Below, one piece after another: positions 10,891 to 22,373 of a stretch of DNA of 64,000 bases (position 1 is the first letter of the stretch; every line of letters begins with the position of its first letter). A program made the translations under genes and the position numbers. This DNA is from Pseudomonas fildesensis (GTDB lineage: Bacteria > Pseudomonadota > Gammaproteobacteria > Pseudomonadales > Pseudomonadaceae). The notes beneath the pieces were generated by a model that saw only the letters and a program-made list of their open reading frames with translations, was not told the origin of the DNA and ran no database searches. Location: contig NZ_LFMW01000003.1 in the NCBI RefSeq assembly GCF_001050345.1, positions 124,001 to 188,000 on the forward strand, written 5' to 3'.

Positions 10891-11427
10891 ATGGCAGAAC
10901 TGACCACGTTGGCCCGACCTTACGCCAAGGCAGCCTTCGAGCACGCCCAGGCCCACCAGCAACTGGCCTCTTGGTCAGCCATGCTCGGCCTGGCTGCAGC
11001 AGTGTCGCAAGACGACACCATGCAGCGCGTGCTCAAGGCCCCGCGCCTGACGAGCGCAAACAAGGCCGCCACTTTTATTGAAGTGTGCGGCGACAAGTTT
11101 GATGTGAAAGTGCAGAACTTCATCCACGTCGTTGCCGAAAACGACCGCCTCCTGCTTCTGCCGGAGATCGCCGCTCTGTTCGACCTGTACAAGGCTGAAG
11201 AAGAGAAATCGGTAGACGTTGAAGTGACCAGTGCTTTCGCATTGAACCAAGAACAGCAAGACAAACTCGCCAAGGTTCTCAGTGCACGACTCAATCGGGA
11301 AGTGCGCCTGCAAGCTACGGAGGACGCATCCCTGATTGGTGGTGTCGTTATCCGCGCCGGCGACCTGGTTATCGATGGCTCGATTCGCGGCAAAATCGCG
11401 AAACTTGCCGAAGCATTGAAATCTTGA
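10891..11427 (+). CDS. atpH: F1Fo ATP synthase subunit delta
   Basis: Subunit delta joins the peripheral stalk to the top of the F1 head. The 178-aa length is typical. The N-terminal helical domain starts [14 protein letters not shown], and the conserved C-terminal segment is [20 protein letters not shown]. It sits between atpF and atpA with short spacers (12 and 21 bp). Confidence 0.96.
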   Translation: MAELTTLARPYAKAAFEHAQAHQQLASWSAMLGLAAAVSQDDTMQRVLKAPRLTSANKAATFIEVCGDKFDVKVQNFIHVVAENDRLLLLPEIAALFDLYKAEEEKSVDVEVTSAFALNQEQQDKLAKVLSARLNREVRLQATEDASLIGGVVIRAGDLVIDGSIRGKIAKLAEALKS

Positions 11428-11448
11428 GTTTGAAGGGGCAGCAGAGCA

Positions 11449-12993
11449 ATGCAGCAACTCAATCCTTCCGAAATAAGTGAAATTATCAAGGGCCGCATCG
11501 ACAAGCTCGATGTGACCTCCCAAGCCCGTAACGAAGGCACTGTCGTCAGCGTATCTGACGGCATCGTGCGGATTCACGGTCTGGCCGACGTAATGTACGG
11601 CGAGATGATCGAGTTTCCGGGCGGCGTCTACGGTATGGCCCTCAACCTGGAGCAAGACTCCGTAGGTGCCGTTGTATTGGGCGCGTACACCAGTCTGGCT
11701 GAAGGCATGAGCGCCAAGTGCACCGGCCGCATCCTGGAGGTTCCGGTTGGTAAGGAACTGCTGGGTCGCGTAGTCGACGCACTGGGTAACCCTGTTGACG
11801 GCAAAGGTCCACTGGGCAACACCGAGACCGACGCGGTCGAGAAAGTTGCTCCAGGCGTGATCTGGCGTAAGTCGGTAGACCAGCCTGTACAGACTGGCTA
11901 CAAGGCTGTCGATGCCATGATCCCTGTCGGCCGTGGCCAGCGTGAGCTGATCATCGGTGACCGTCAGATCGGTAAAACCGCTCTGGCGATCGACGCGATC
12001 ATCAACCAGAAGAACAGCGGCATTTTCTGCGTCTACGTAGCCATTGGTCAGAAGCAATCGACCATCGCCAACGTGGTTCGCAAGCTGGAAGAAAACGGCG
12101 CCCTGGCCAACACGATCATCGTGGCTGCCAGTGCTTCGGAATCTCCTGCGCTGCAATTCCTGGCACCGTACTCCGGTTGCACCATGGGTGAATTCTTCCG
12201 CGACCGCGGTGAAGACGCGCTGATCGTTTATGACGATCTGTCCAAGCAAGCAGTGGCTTACCGCCAGATTTCCCTGCTGCTGCGCCGTCCACCAGGCCGT
12301 GAAGCGTACCCAGGCGACGTGTTCTATCTCCACTCCCGTCTGCTTGAGCGCGCATCCCGCGTTTCGGAAGAGTACGTAGAGAAGTTCACCAAAGGCGCAG
12401 TGACCGGCAAAACCGGTTCCCTGACTGCACTGCCGATCATCGAAACCCAGGCTGGCGACGTTTCCGCGTTCGTTCCGACCAACGTGATTTCCATCACCGA
12501 CGGTCAGATCTTCCTGGAATCGGCCATGTTCAACTCGGGCATCCGCCCTGCAGTGAACGCCGGTGTTTCGGTATCCCGTGTGGGTGGTGCCGCTCAGACC
12601 AAGATCATCAAGAAGCTCTCCGGTGGTATCCGTACCGCTCTGGCTCAGTACCGTGAACTGGCGGCATTCGCCCAGTTTGCTTCTGACCTGGACGAAGCGA
12701 CCCGTAAGCAACTTGAGCATGGTCAGCGCGTTACCGAGCTGATGAAGCAGAAGCAATACGCCCCAATGTCGATCGCTGACATGGCGTTGTCGCTGTATGC
12801 CGCTGAGCGTGGGTTCCTGACCGACGTTGAAATCGCCAAGGTCGGCAGCTTTGAACAAGCGCTGATTGCTTACTTCAACCGCGATCACGCCGAATTGATG
12901 GCGAAGATCAACGTGAAGGGTGACTTCAATGACGATATCGACGCTGGCATGAAAGCCGGTATCGAGAAGTTCAAGGCCACCCAAACCTGGTAA
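11449..12993 (+). CDS. atpA: F1Fo ATP synthase subunit alpha
   Basis: The alpha subunit is the non-catalytic nucleotide-binding partner of beta in the F1 hexamer. The 514-aa product has an N-terminal beta-barrel domain, the P-loop [11 protein letters not shown] near residue 170, the signature [17 protein letters not shown] near residue 365, and a C-terminal helical bundle. AGGGGCAGCAGAGC precedes the ATG. It ends 50 bp before atpG, with a hairpin in the gap. Confidence 0.98.
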   Translation: MQQLNPSEISEIIKGRIDKLDVTSQARNEGTVVSVSDGIVRIHGLADVMYGEMIEFPGGVYGMALNLEQDSVGAVVLGAYTSLAEGMSAKCTGRILEVPVGKELLGRVVDALGNPVDGKGPLGNTETDAVEKVAPGVIWRKSVDQPVQTGYKAVDAMIPVGRGQRELIIGDRQIGKTALAIDAIINQKNSGIFCVYVAIGQKQSTIANVVRKLEENGALANTIIVAASASESPALQFLAPYSGCTMGEFFRDRGEDALIVYDDLSKQAVAYRQISLLLRRPPGREAYPGDVFYLHSRLLERASRVSEEYVEKFTKGAVTGKTGSLTALPIIETQAGDVSAFVPTNVISITDGQIFLESAMFNSGIRPAVNAGVSVSRVGGAAQTKIIKKLSGGIRTALAQYRELAAFAQFASDLDEATRKQLEHGQRVTELMKQKQYAPMSIADMALSLYAAERGFLTDVEIAKVGSFEQALIAYFNRDHAELMAKINVKGDFNDDIDAGMKAGIEKFKATQTW

Positions 12994-12998
12994 GCCGC

Positions 12999-13022
12999 AG
13001 CGGGAGTCGCAAGGCTCCCGCT
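12999..13022 (+). promoter_or_regulatory. Intercistronic stem-loop, atpA-atpG
   Basis: A perfect 8-bp stem (AGCGGGAG / CTCCCGCT) with an 8-nt loop lies 6 bp after the atpA stop and fills half of the gap. No T-tract follows. It is one of four such hairpins in the operon. Confidence 0.55.
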
Positions 13023-13043
13023 TGCTAACCTGATAGGTGTTAC

Positions 13044-13904
13044 ATGGCAGGCGCAAAAGAGATTCGCAGTAAGATTGCGAGCATCAAAAGCACGCAAAAG
13101 ATTACCAGCGCCATGGAAAAAGTGGCGGTCAGCAAAATGCGCAGGGCACAAATGCGCATGGCTGCTAGCCGTCCTTATGCGGAGCGTATCCGCCAGGTAA
13201 TTGGGCATTTGGCCAACGCCAACCCGGAATACCGCCACCCGTTCATGATCGACCGCGAAGTCAAGCGTGTGGGTTATGTGGTAGTGAGCAGTGACCGTGG
13301 TTTGTGCGGTGGTTTGAATACCAACCTGTTCAAGGCCCTGGTCAAGGACATGGCGGTAAACCGCGAAAACGGCGTCGAGATCGATCTGTGTGTTGTTGGT
13401 AGCAAGGGTGCGGCCTTTTTCCGTAACTTCGGCGGTAACGTCGTTGCAGCTATCAGCCACCTGGGTGAAGAACCGTCGATCAATGATTTGATCGGCAGCG
13501 TCAAGGTGATGTTGGATGCGTACCTGGAAGGCCGGATTGACCGCCTGTCCGTGGTATCCAACAAGTTCATCAACACCATGACTCAGCAGCCTACCGTGGA
13601 GCAGTTGATTCCATTGGTGGCGACCGCGGATCAGGAACTCAAGCACCACTGGGACTACCTCTACGAACCAGACGCCAAAGAGCTGCTTGACGGCTTGATG
13701 GTGCGCTACGTGGAGTCGCAGGTTTACCAGTCGGTGGTCGAGAACAACGCGGCTGAACAAGCTGCGCGGATGATCGCGATGAAAAACGCTACCGACAACG
13801 CCGGTGACCTGATCAGTGATTTGCAACTGATCTACAACAAGGCGCGTCAGGCTGCGATCACCCAAGAGATCTCGGAAATCGTCGGCGGCGCTGCCGCGGT
13901 TTAA
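13044..13904 (+). CDS. atpG: F1Fo ATP synthase subunit gamma
   Basis: Gamma is the central rotating shaft. The 286-aa product has the family's N-terminal helix ([20 protein letters not shown]), the middle Rossmann-like region ([16 protein letters not shown]), and the C-terminal helix with [20 protein letters not shown]. All three regions are intact and the length is usual. Confidence 0.98.
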   Translation: MAGAKEIRSKIASIKSTQKITSAMEKVAVSKMRRAQMRMAASRPYAERIRQVIGHLANANPEYRHPFMIDREVKRVGYVVVSSDRGLCGGLNTNLFKALVKDMAVNRENGVEIDLCVVGSKGAAFFRNFGGNVVAAISHLGEEPSINDLIGSVKVMLDAYLEGRIDRLSVVSNKFINTMTQQPTVEQLIPLVATADQELKHHWDYLYEPDAKELLDGLMVRYVESQVYQSVVENNAAEQAARMIAMKNATDNAGDLISDLQLIYNKARQAAITQEISEIVGGAAAV

Positions 13905-15311
<1,407 letters not shown>

Positions 15312-15316
15312 TCCCG

Positions 15317-15334
15317 GCGCCCGGCAACGGGCGC
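15317..15334 (+). promoter_or_regulatory. Intercistronic stem-loop with GNRA loop, atpD-atpC
   Basis: A perfect 7-bp GC-rich stem (GCGCCCG / CGGGCGC) closed by a GCAA tetraloop starts 6 bp after the atpD stop. It is a very stable RNA hairpin without a T-tract, so it is more likely a stabiliser or attenuator than a full terminator. Confidence 0.55.
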
Positions 15335-15355
15335 TAATCAGGTTGAGGCAATCAG

Positions 15356-15772
15356 ATGGCTATGACATTCCATTGCGATATCGTCAGCGCGGAAGGGGAA
15401 ATTTTCTCCGGTCAGATTGAAAGTGTCATTGCACACGGCGAGCTGGGTGATCTGGGTATTAACTTTGGCCACGCGCCATTGATTACGTCCCTGAAGCCTG
15501 GCCCGATTACTCTGACCAAGCTGGGCGGGGAAAGGGAGGTGTTTTACATCTCCGGTGGTTTCCTCGAGGTTCAGCCGAACATGGTCAAGGTACTTGCCGA
15601 CACCGTGCAACGTGCTGGCGACCTGGATGAAGCCGCTGCTCAGGACGCCGTCAAGGCTGCCGAGAAGGCCCTGAACGAAAGAGGTGCGGACTTCGACTAC
15701 AGCGCTGCTGCTGTACGTCTGGCCGAAGCCGCAGCTCAGCTGCGCACGCTCCAGCAGATCCGCAAGAAGTAA
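15356..15772 (+). CDS. atpC: F1Fo ATP synthase subunit epsilon
   Basis: Epsilon binds gamma and regulates ATP hydrolysis. The 138-aa product has the N-terminal beta-sandwich ([34 protein letters not shown]) and a C-terminal helical hairpin rich in Ala and Glu, ending in [10 protein letters not shown]. It is the last gene of the operon and is followed by a strong terminator. Confidence 0.97.
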   Translation: MAMTFHCDIVSAEGEIFSGQIESVIAHGELGDLGINFGHAPLITSLKPGPITLTKLGGEREVFYISGGFLEVQPNMVKVLADTVQRAGDLDEAAAQDAVKAAEKALNERGADFDYSAAAVRLAEAAAQLRTLQQIRKK

Positions 15773-15807
15773 GCGGCCACGCCGACAAACTTCATGTGTG
15801 ATTGATT

Positions 15808-15841
15808 AAAAAGGGTAGCCTCGGCTACCCTTTTTCTTTTT
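15808..15841 (+). terminator. Rho-independent terminator of the atp operon
   Basis: The inverted repeat AAAGGGTAGCC-TC-GGCTACCCTTT is followed by a T-rich tail (TTCTTTTTT), the canonical layout for intrinsic termination. It lies 36 bp after atpC. Confidence 0.93.
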
Positions 15842-15895
15842 TAGCAAAACACTTCTTTGGTCTGAAGTCGGACCGCCCAGGATTGGTAGCCATTC

Positions 15896-17263
15896 ATGTC
15901 TCTTGAAATCGTCATTCTCGCCGCAGGCCAGGGCACCCGTATGCGTTCGGCCCTGCCCAAAGTGCTGCACCCGGTAGCGGGCAACTCCATGCTTGGCCAC
16001 GTTATCCACAGCGCCCGGCAATTGGCCCCGAAACGCATTCACGTGGTCATTGGCCACGGTGCGGATGTGGTGCGTGAACGCCTGGCCGCGGATGACCTGA
16101 ATTTCGTATTGCAAGACAAGCAACTGGGTACCGGCCACGCCACCGCGCAAGCTGTGCCGTTCATCACCGCCGACACCGTGCTGATCCTCTACGGCGACGT
16201 ACCGCTGATTGAAGTGGAAACCCTGCAACGCCTGCTCAAGCATGTGGTGCCTGGCCAGATGGGCCTGCTTACCGTTGAACTGGACGACCCTACCGGTTAC
16301 GGCCGCATCGTGCGCGATGCCGTAGGCAAGGTCGCCGCCATCGTCGAACACAAGGACGCCAGCGAAGCCCAGCGCGCCATCACCGAAGGCAACACCGGGA
16401 TTCTCGCGGTACCGGCTGATCGCCTCGCTGACTGGATGAGCCGTCTGTCCAACAACAACGCCCAGGGCGAGTACTACCTCACCGACGTCATCGAAATGGC
16501 CGTGAGTGATGGCCTGCTGGTCGCCACCGAGCAGCCCCACGATCCGATGGAAGTGCAGGGCGCCAATGACCGCAAGCAGCTGGCCGAACTGGAGCGTCAC
16601 TATCAGATGCGCGAAGGTCGCCGCCTGATGGCCCTGGGCGTGACTCTGCGTGACCCGGCACGCTTCGATGTGCGGGGTGAAGTCAGCGTTGGCCGTGATG
16701 TGCTGATCGATATCAACGTGATCCTCGAAGGCCGTGTGATCATCGAAGACGATGTGGTGATTGGCCCGAACTGCGTGATCAAGGACAGCACCCTGCGCAA
16801 GGGTGTAGTGGTCAAGGCCAACAGCCATATCGACGGCGCGGTGATGGGCGAGGGCAGTGATGCCGGCCCGTTCGCGCGTCTTCGTCCCGGCACCGTGTTG
16901 GGTTCCAGGGCTCATGTTGGTAATTTCGTCGAACTGAAAAACGCCGTGATGGGTGACGACGCCAAAGCAGGCCACCTGGCCTACCTCGGTGATGCGGTGA
17001 TCGGTGCCCGCAGCAATATTGGCGCCGGCGCGATCACCTGTAACTACGATGGCGCGAACAAGTATCAGACGACTATTGGTGAAGACGTATTCATCGGCTC
17101 CAATAATTCGCTGATTGCCCCCGTGACCATTGGCGATGGCTCGAATACGGCTGCCGGTTCAACCATCAACCAGGATGTGGATAAGTCCCAACTGGCCGTG
17201 GCCCGAGCCCGCCAGCGCAACATCGACGGCTGGAAACGCCCAGTCAAAATCAAAAAGAGCTGA
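15896..17263 (+). CDS. glmU: Bifunctional N-acetylglucosamine-1-phosphate uridyltransferase / glucosamine-1-phosphate acetyltransferase
   Basis: GlmU makes UDP-GlcNAc, the precursor of peptidoglycan and lipopolysaccharide, in two steps (acetylation, then uridylylation). The N-terminal nucleotidyltransferase motif [19 protein letters not shown] is at residues 8-26. The C-terminal half is a left-handed beta-helix of hexapeptide repeats ([19 protein letters not shown] and following), with the acetyltransferase-site loop near [10 protein letters not shown]. The length of 455 aa is usual. A terminator follows. Perfect DnaA boxes lie at 16002-16010 and 17176-17184, and one overlaps the gene's 3' flank (17265-17273). 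Confidence 0.97.
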   Translation: MSLEIVILAAGQGTRMRSALPKVLHPVAGNSMLGHVIHSARQLAPKRIHVVIGHGADVVRERLAADDLNFVLQDKQLGTGHATAQAVPFITADTVLILYGDVPLIEVETLQRLLKHVVPGQMGLLTVELDDPTGYGRIVRDAVGKVAAIVEHKDASEAQRAITEGNTGILAVPADRLADWMSRLSNNNAQGEYYLTDVIEMAVSDGLLVATEQPHDPMEVQGANDRKQLAELERHYQMREGRRLMALGVTLRDPARFDVRGEVSVGRDVLIDINVILEGRVIIEDDVVIGPNCVIKDSTLRKGVVVKANSHIDGAVMGEGSDAGPFARLRPGTVLGSRAHVGNFVELKNAVMGDDAKAGHLAYLGDAVIGARSNIGAGAITCNYDGANKYQTTIGEDVFIGSNNSLIAPVTIGDGSNTAAGSTINQDVDKSQLAVARARQRNIDGWKRPVKIKKS

Positions 17264-17280
17264 GTTATCCACAACTCCGG

Positions 17281-17315
17281 AAAAACCTGTTGGCTTCCCC
17301 CAACAGGTTTTTTTA
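17281..17315 (+). terminator. Rho-independent terminator after glmU
   Basis: The stem AAACCTGTTGG / CCAACAGGTTT with loop CTTCCC is followed by a T-run. It separates glmU from the glmR-glmS unit. Confidence 0.93.
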
Positions 17316-17367
17316 TGCGCGCGTATTGACGATTTTCCACCAATAGGTTTTGATTGCCTTCGTTATC

Positions 17368-17406
17368 TTTCGAAACGAAACTTACCATCACCATGTCGAA
17401 ACGAAA
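17368..17406 (+). promoter_or_regulatory. Putative GlmR operator: repeated TCGAAACGAAA motif
   Basis: Two identical 11-mers TCGAAACGAAA lie at 17370-17380 and 17396-17406, 26 bp apart. The first is part of the perfect palindrome TTTCG-AAA-CGAAA (17368-17380). The second overlaps codons 1-5 of glmR. DeoR-family repressors commonly bind repeats of this kind, so autoregulation is likely; binding is inferred. Confidence 0.5.
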
Positions 17407-18160
17407 TACGCCCCAACGACGCCACAACATTCTGACCTTGCTCAATGAACAGGGCGAAGTCAGTGTGGACGAATTGGCCAAGCGTTTCGAAACTTCGGAA
17501 GTGACCATCCGCAAGGACCTGGCCGCCCTCGAAAGCAACGGCTTGCTCCTGCGCCGCTACGGTGGCGCGATCACCATGCCCCAGGAACTGGTCGGCGACC
17601 CAGCCCAGCCCATCTCGGCCTACAAACGCGCCATCGCGCGTGCCGCCGTGATGCGTTTGCGCGAACACGCCCGCATCATCATCGACAGCGGCAGCACCAC
17701 CGCCGCCATGATCCCCGAGCTGGGCCCGCAGCCCGGCCTGGTGGTGATGACCAATTCCCTGCATGTGGCGCGAGCCCTGAGTGAACTGGAACACGAACCG
17801 GTGCTGTTGATGACCGGCGGCACCTGGGACCCGCATTCGGACTCGTTCCAGGGCCAGGTCGCCGAGCAAGTCCTACGGTCCTACGACTTTGATCAACTGT
17901 TCATCGGCGCCGACGGCATCGATCTGCAGCGCGGTACCACGACCTTCAATGAGTTGCTGGGCCTGAGTCGCGTCATGGCCGAAGTCGCCCGCGAAGTGGT
18001 GGTGATGGTCGAATCTGACAAGATTGGCCGCAAGATCCCCAACCTGGAACTGCCCTGGAGCAGCGTCCATACCCTGATTACTGATGATCGCCTGCCGCTT
18101 GAGGCCCGCGACCAGATCCAAGCCCGCGGCATTACGCTGATATGCGCGGCAATCATCTAG
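17393..18160 (+). CDS. glmR: DeoR-family transcriptional regulator GlmR
   Basis: This is a 255-aa DeoR-type regulator. Residues 5-60 are the winged helix-turn-helix ([20 protein letters not shown], then [16 protein letters not shown]). Residues about 80-240 form the sugar-phosphate-sensing DeoRC domain ([31 protein letters not shown]). The Pseudomonas orthologue between glmU and glmS is called GlmR. An upstream TTG at 17354 would add 13 residues, but the ATG at 17393 was preferred because the family begins just before the HTH. It lies 10 bp from glmS and probably adjusts hexosamine synthesis. Confidence 0.88.
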   Translation: MSKRNTPQRRHNILTLLNEQGEVSVDELAKRFETSEVTIRKDLAALESNGLLLRRYGGAITMPQELVGDPAQPISAYKRAIARAAVMRLREHARIIIDSGSTTAAMIPELGPQPGLVVMTNSLHVARALSELEHEPVLLMTGGTWDPHSDSFQGQVAEQVLRSYDFDQLFIGADGIDLQRGTTTFNELLGLSRVMAEVAREVVVMVESDKIGRKIPNLELPWSSVHTLITDDRLPLEARDQIQARGITLICAAII

Positions 18161-18170
18161 GAGAAATACC

Positions 18171-20003
18171 ATGTGTGGAATTGTTGGCGCAGTCGCTGAA
18201 CGCAACGTTACTGCCATCCTGATCGAAGGCCTCAAGCGCCTGGAATACCGCGGCTACGACAGCGCCGGCGTGGCGGTTTTCACCAACGCCGGCGAGCTTG
18301 AGCGCGTGCGTCGCCCGGGCAAGGTCAGCGAGTTGGACCAGGCCCTGGCCGGTGAGCCGCTGGTTGGCCGTCTGGGCATCGCCCACACCCGTTGGGCCAC
18401 CCACGGTGCGCCGTGCGAACGCAACGCTCACCCGCATTTCTCCGGTGACTTAGCGGTGGTGCACAACGGCATCATCGAAAACCACGAAGTGCTGCGTGAG
18501 CAACTCAAGGGCCTGGGGTACGTGTTCACCTCGGACACCGACACCGAAGTCATCGCCCACCTGCTTAACCACAAGCTCAAGGACCACAGCGACCTGGCCA
18601 CCGCCCTAAAGGCCACGGTCAAGGAACTGCACGGCGCTTACGGCTTGGCCGTAATCAGCGCCAGCCAACCTGACCGTCTGGTTGCTGCCCGCAGTGGCAG
18701 CCCGCTGGTGATCGGCCTGGGCCTGGGGGAAAACTTCCTTGCCTCCGACCAACTGGCGCTGCGCCAGGTCACCGACCGCTTCATGTACCTGGAAGAAGGC
18801 GACATCGCTGACATCCGCCGTGAAAGCGTGGCGATCTGGGACATCAATGGTAACTCCGTCGAGCGCGAAGCCGTGCAATACCGCGACGGTGCCGAAGCCG
18901 CCGACAAGGGCGAGTTTCGCCACTTCATGCTCAAGGAAATCCACGAGCAGCCCGCCGTTGTGCAACGCACCCTGGAAGGTCGCCTGAGCCAGAACCAGGT
19001 GCTGGTCAACGCTTTCGGCCCGCAAGCCGCCGAATTGTTCGCCAAAGTACGCAATGTGCAAATCGTCGCCTGCGGTACCAGCTACCACGCCGGTATGGTT
19101 GCCCGTTACTGGCTGGAAGAGCTGGCAGGCATCCCGTGCCAGGTCGAAGTCGCCAGCGAATTCCGCTATCGCAAGGTGGTGGTGCAGCCCGACACCCTGT
19201 TCGTGACCATCTCCCAGTCCGGCGAAACCGCCGACACCCTGGCCGCACTGCGCAACGCCAAGGAACTTGGCTTCCTCTCTAGCCTGGCAATCTGCAACGT
19301 CAGCATCAGCTCGCTGGTGCGTGAGTCCGACCTGACCCTGCTGACCCAGGCCGGTCGCGAAATCGGCGTGGCCTCCACCAAAGCCTTCACCACCCAGCTG
19401 GTCGGCCTGTTGCTGCTGACCCTGTCCCTGGGCCAGGTGCGCGGCACATTGGCTGCCGGCGTCGAAGCCACCCTGGTGGAAGAACTGCGTCGCCTGCCCA
19501 CCCGCCTGGGCGAAGCCCTGGCCATGGACGCCACCGTGGAAAAAGTCGCCGAGCTGTTCGCCGACAAGAACCACACCCTGTTCCTCGGCCGTGGCGCACA
19601 GTACCCGGTAGCGATGGAAGGGGCTTTGAAGCTCAAGGAGATCTCGTACATCCACGCCGAAGCCTACCCGGCCGGTGAGCTCAAACACGGCCCGTTGGCC
19701 CTGGTGGATGACGACATGCCCGTGGTCACCGTGGCGCCGAACAACGAACTGCTGGAAAAGCTCAAGTCCAACCTGCAGGAAGTGCGCGCGCGTGGCGGCC
19801 AATTGATCGTCTTCGCCGACGAGAAAGCCGGCATGACCAACGCCGAAGGCACCCACGTCATCAACATGCCGCACATCCACGACACCCTGTCGCCGATCCT
19901 CTACACCCTCCCGCTGCAGTTGCTGTCGTACTACGTGGCCGTGCTCAAGGGCACTGACGTTGACCAGCCGCGCAACCTGGCGAAGTCAGTGACGGTGGAG
20001 TAA
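18171..20003 (+). CDS. glmS: Glutamine-fructose-6-phosphate aminotransferase (isomerizing)
   Basis: GlmS makes glucosamine-6-phosphate from fructose-6-phosphate and glutamine, the first step of UDP-GlcNAc synthesis. The 610-aa protein has the N-terminal glutaminase domain with catalytic Cys2 ([10 protein letters not shown]) and two SIS isomerase domains ([32 protein letters not shown] in part). It ends with the invariant NLAKSVTVE tail. AGGAGAAATACC precedes the ATG. The 3' end of glmS is the attTn7 recognition sequence read by TnsD, and a Tn7-like element is inserted 22 bp beyond the stop codon. Confidence 0.98.
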   Translation: MCGIVGAVAERNVTAILIEGLKRLEYRGYDSAGVAVFTNAGELERVRRPGKVSELDQALAGEPLVGRLGIAHTRWATHGAPCERNAHPHFSGDLAVVHNGIIENHEVLREQLKGLGYVFTSDTDTEVIAHLLNHKLKDHSDLATALKATVKELHGAYGLAVISASQPDRLVAARSGSPLVIGLGLGENFLASDQLALRQVTDRFMYLEEGDIADIRRESVAIWDINGNSVEREAVQYRDGAEAADKGEFRHFMLKEIHEQPAVVQRTLEGRLSQNQVLVNAFGPQAAELFAKVRNVQIVACGTSYHAGMVARYWLEELAGIPCQVEVASEFRYRKVVVQPDTLFVTISQSGETADTLAALRNAKELGFLSSLAICNVSISSLVRESDLTLLTQAGREIGVASTKAFTTQLVGLLLLTLSLGQVRGTLAAGVEATLVEELRRLPTRLGEALAMDATVEKVAELFADKNHTLFLGRGAQYPVAMEGALKLKEISYIHAEAYPAGELKHGPLALVDDDMPVVTVAPNNELLEKLKSNLQEVRARGGQLIVFADEKAGMTNAEGTHVINMPHIHDTLSPILYTLPLQLLSYYVAVLKGTDVDQPRNLAKSVTVE

Positions 20004-20025
20004 CGCGGCAACTGCCTGGAGACTC

Positions 20026-20071
20026 TGATCTTCAGGATTAAAAACTGTCTCAAAGTATTAAAAACTGTCTC
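20026..20071. repeat. Left transposon end with two TnsB-type binding sites
   Basis: Two copies of the motif TTAAAAACTGTCTC lie at 20038-20051 and 20058-20071, 20 bp apart. The outer copy is part of the terminal inverted repeat. The same motif recurs in inverted orientation at the right end, as expected for transposase-binding sites. Confidence 0.85.
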
Positions 20072-20073
20072 GT

Positions 20074-20097
20074 TTTGGAGCCTCTAGGGGCTCCAAA
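20074..20097. terminator. Hairpin just inside the left transposon end
   Basis: A perfect 9-bp stem (TTTGGAGCC / GGCTCCAAA) with loop TCTAGG follows the second TnsB-type site. It may terminate transcription entering from glmS, whose own downstream hairpin was split by the insertion. No strong T-run follows, so termination is inferred. Confidence 0.45.
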
Positions 20098-20151
20098 CGA
20101 CTTTATTGCTTCTGGCCATACCTGCCTTACAGAATTCCGAGGCGCTCGCCC

Positions 20152-21039
20152 TTGCTCCTTACCATCCAGCCCAACGAGTCCTTGCGTTCCTTTTTGGAGC
20201 GGCATATCTATCTGGATTCGCAAGCCCCCTCAGCAATCAGTCTCAAGCAAATCTCGCGCTTCTACATGAGGGCATCAGCAATCCGCGTAATCGCTGCGGT
20301 TATAGGCAGTGACAATTGTTACGGTTTTAATCGTCTCCTGCACGACCATACCAGTTACCCTCAACTCGCACTTTTCCGACAAGCTTCCCAGGTAGGTTAT
20401 TCAGGAAGCAAGTATCTATCGAGTACAACAAGGTTTGAAACCGAAGATGTACGACCTGCTTTCTGCATTGCGTGCGTCAAAGAAGATATAGAATCGATAG
20501 GATTTGCGTACTGGAGGAGAGATCATCGCTACGTGAATGTGTGTGCCAAGCATAATGTCGTTCTACTAAAAAAATGCCCAGTTTGTAAAAAGAGCATTGA
20601 AATACACGACCATGGATATGGCTATTCCCTTTTATGGAAAGGATGTAAAGGGCGTCACGTCTATGAATTCCGCGAGATAATAAATAGCGATGCCAGGGAG
20701 CAAACCTATTCAAAAATACACGAAGAAATAGGGCGATCAAGATTTTATCTTTTACGTGATGAAGTAACTCAGCATCTTAAAGAAAAGGCCATAGAAATGG
20801 CATCTAGTGAAGCAATTTCAGAAGAAGAATTAGAAGTAATTAAGTCTCAACTAGAGTTTTTCAGGTTCTGTATTCCGAGACTTGACTCAGATTACAGGCC
20901 AGATCATCGTTATAGCAAAGAATTGATACACGTAATATCAACCTTGTATGGGAGTTTCGGATCGTTAGTGGATGATATTCGTCAGAGAGGTGGCTTGGTG
21001 CGCTGCATAGACGATTCTATGCATGCAGTAGGTGAATAA
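20152..21039 (+). CDS. tniQ: Short TniQ-family target-selection protein
   Basis: TniQ proteins connect a target-recognition step to TnsC. The N-terminus shows the family pattern (LLTIQPNESLRSFLERHIYL) directly after the start. A zinc-binding set is visible: C105-x2-C108, C131-x2-H134 and C142-x2-C145 within CIACVKEDIESIGFAYWRRD and the following segment. At 295 aa it is much shorter than TnsD (529 aa here) and lacks a long C-terminal DNA-recognition region. Translation begins at a TTG, chosen because the family motif starts there. It points toward tnsC (convergent, 20 bp apart). No Cas genes accompany it, so its target is unknown. Confidence 0.82.
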   Translation: MLLTIQPNESLRSFLERHIYLDSQAPSAISLKQISRFYMRASAIRVIAAVIGSDNCYGFNRLLHDHTSYPQLALFRQASQVGYSGSKYLSSTTRFETEDVRPAFCIACVKEDIESIGFAYWRRDHRYVNVCAKHNVVLLKKCPVCKKSIEIHDHGYGYSLLWKGCKGRHVYEFREIINSDAREQTYSKIHEEIGRSRFYLLRDEVTQHLKEKAIEMASSEAISEEELEVIKSQLEFFRFCIPRLDSDYRPDHRYSKELIHVISTLYGSFGSLVDDIRQRGGLVRCIDDSMHAVGE

Positions 21040-21059
21040 GAGCCATGGTGTTACGAATC

Positions 21060-22373
21060 CTAATCGACCTTTGGATCAAAGATTTCATTGAATGCATCCA
21101 ATAAGCTTTCATCCGTTGGCTTTTCGATGCTGGGGCGCTTACGGCGCTTAGTGCTTGGGGGGCTTGCGTCGGAGTCCAGCTTAAGCTTTTTGTGTGTTTC
21201 CCGCTCAGTCGGTGTCAGTGCGCCCTCGAATACGGCTCGAGCTGCACGATTGTCACGATCCTTCCTAGCAAACTGAATTACATTGGATCGAATTGGTGTA
21301 CCGAATGGGCAGCGTAGATCTAAACGACTAGCCTTATTTTTTTGAATAGCTTGGCGCTCCAGTTCCTCCACGTCATCCCGATGAGAAAAGTAGGAGCTTG
21401 AACTGTAAGCGCGGTGCACATCTTCAAGACCGATCCACATGCGACTCGAGTTCCTAGCTTCTAAGTAAGAAAGCTTTAAGAGCTGCACTGCGAGCCGCTT
21501 GATTCCAAAACTGCCGCGATAGACTTCTCTTGCTAGGTCCTCGACGTTGGCGCGAATTCGCCCATTGCTGGCGGCTATGCATTCGCTTATGTATTCGGCC
21601 CAAGGCTTCGAGTCTGGTGCATCTGGAAGCATCACTCTTGGCTCTGATAACAAGCGCTGTCTATCCTCGCTGTTACGTCTAAGAAGTTTATGAATTAAGC
21701 TATAATTCGATACAAAAACCATCGGTATATTCAGACCAGACATGGTTAGAAGGAGGTCCGTTACCTTGGCGGCACCTTGTCCGGTATTTACATGCTGCAT
21801 TTCCTCAAGTACTGCCAACGATATACCGTCCTGATTAGCGCGCTGTTGACATCTGTGCAGCAGGTTCGCAACGTTTTCCCGTGTCGAGCCTTCATGGCCC
21901 AGGAAATTCATTAGAAGTTGCTTACCAGATGCTTTGCCGCGAGCGCTCGCGTACCAGTGAGAGTAAACGGTATGCGGCTTTTGATAATGGCCAACTTCTA
22001 TTTCAGCTGGGCCGGGCATTACGCGTCGTAACGCATTAATCGTTTCGGTTTTACCTACACCTGCTAAGCCGGTTAGACAGATGGGAAATACCTCACCAGA
22101 AGATGGGTAGTACATTCTATTGACATAATGGTTTTCAGTGTCGAAGTTCATGGCTGAGTGAGCGGCTGCCCTACCTACCACCTCTGCAATGAACTCAATG
22201 GTAAATTTATTGGGAATGAAAATTTCCCTTAGTACGCCAGCAAAAAGTTCTGCTGCCAGATTAGGTTCTATGCAGTCTAGGTCGCTAACAGGTGCGGGAC
22301 GGGTTGTAATAGTCTCGCGAAGATGATTTATGTTCGTCAAACCGTCGAAGCGAGATGTCATAAGGCTAATCAT
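21060..22373 (-). CDS. tnsC: Transposition regulator ATPase TnsC
   Basis: TnsC is an AAA+ ATPase that assembles on target DNA and activates the TnsA-TnsB transposase. Walker A GLAGVGKT is at residues 102-109 and Walker B ISLAVLEE at 184-191. Sensor-like sequence follows (NIPMVFVSNYSLIHKLLRR). The length of 437 aa is within the TnsC range. Its start overlaps the tnsB stop by 4 bp (ATGA), so the three genes are translated as a coupled operon in the order tnsA-tnsB-tnsC. The Lys/Arg-rich C-terminal tail (KRRKRPSIEK) may contact partners or DNA. Confidence 0.92.
   Translation of the reverse strand: MISLMTSRFDGLTNINHLRETITTRPAPVSDLDCIEPNLAAELFAGVLREIFIPNKFTIEFIAEVVGRAAAHSAMNFDTENHYVNRMYYPSSGEVFPICLTGLAGVGKTETINALRRVMPGPAEIEVGHYQKPHTVYSHWYASARGKASGKQLLMNFLGHEGSTRENVANLLHRCQQRANQDGISLAVLEEMQHVNTGQGAAKVTDLLLTMSGLNIPMVFVSNYSLIHKLLRRNSEDRQRLLSEPRVMLPDAPDSKPWAEYISECIAASNGRIRANVEDLAREVYRGSFGIKRLAVQLLKLSYLEARNSSRMWIGLEDVHRAYSSSSYFSHRDDVEELERQAIQKNKASRLDLRCPFGTPIRSNVIQFARKDRDNRAARAVFEGALTPTERETHKKLKLDSDASPPSTKRRKRPSIEKPTDESLLDAFNEIFDPKVD

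Noticed and set aside
10975..13056. A 693-codon open frame on the minus strand opposite atpH, atpA and the 5' end of atpG
   Set aside because: It is a by-product of biased codon use in highly expressed atp genes; it matches no family and overlaps genes that are certain.
19981..20025. tRNA or other RNA gene as an attachment site downstream of glmS
   Set aside because: No tRNA-like fold was seen. The target is the glmS 3' end, as expected for TnsD.
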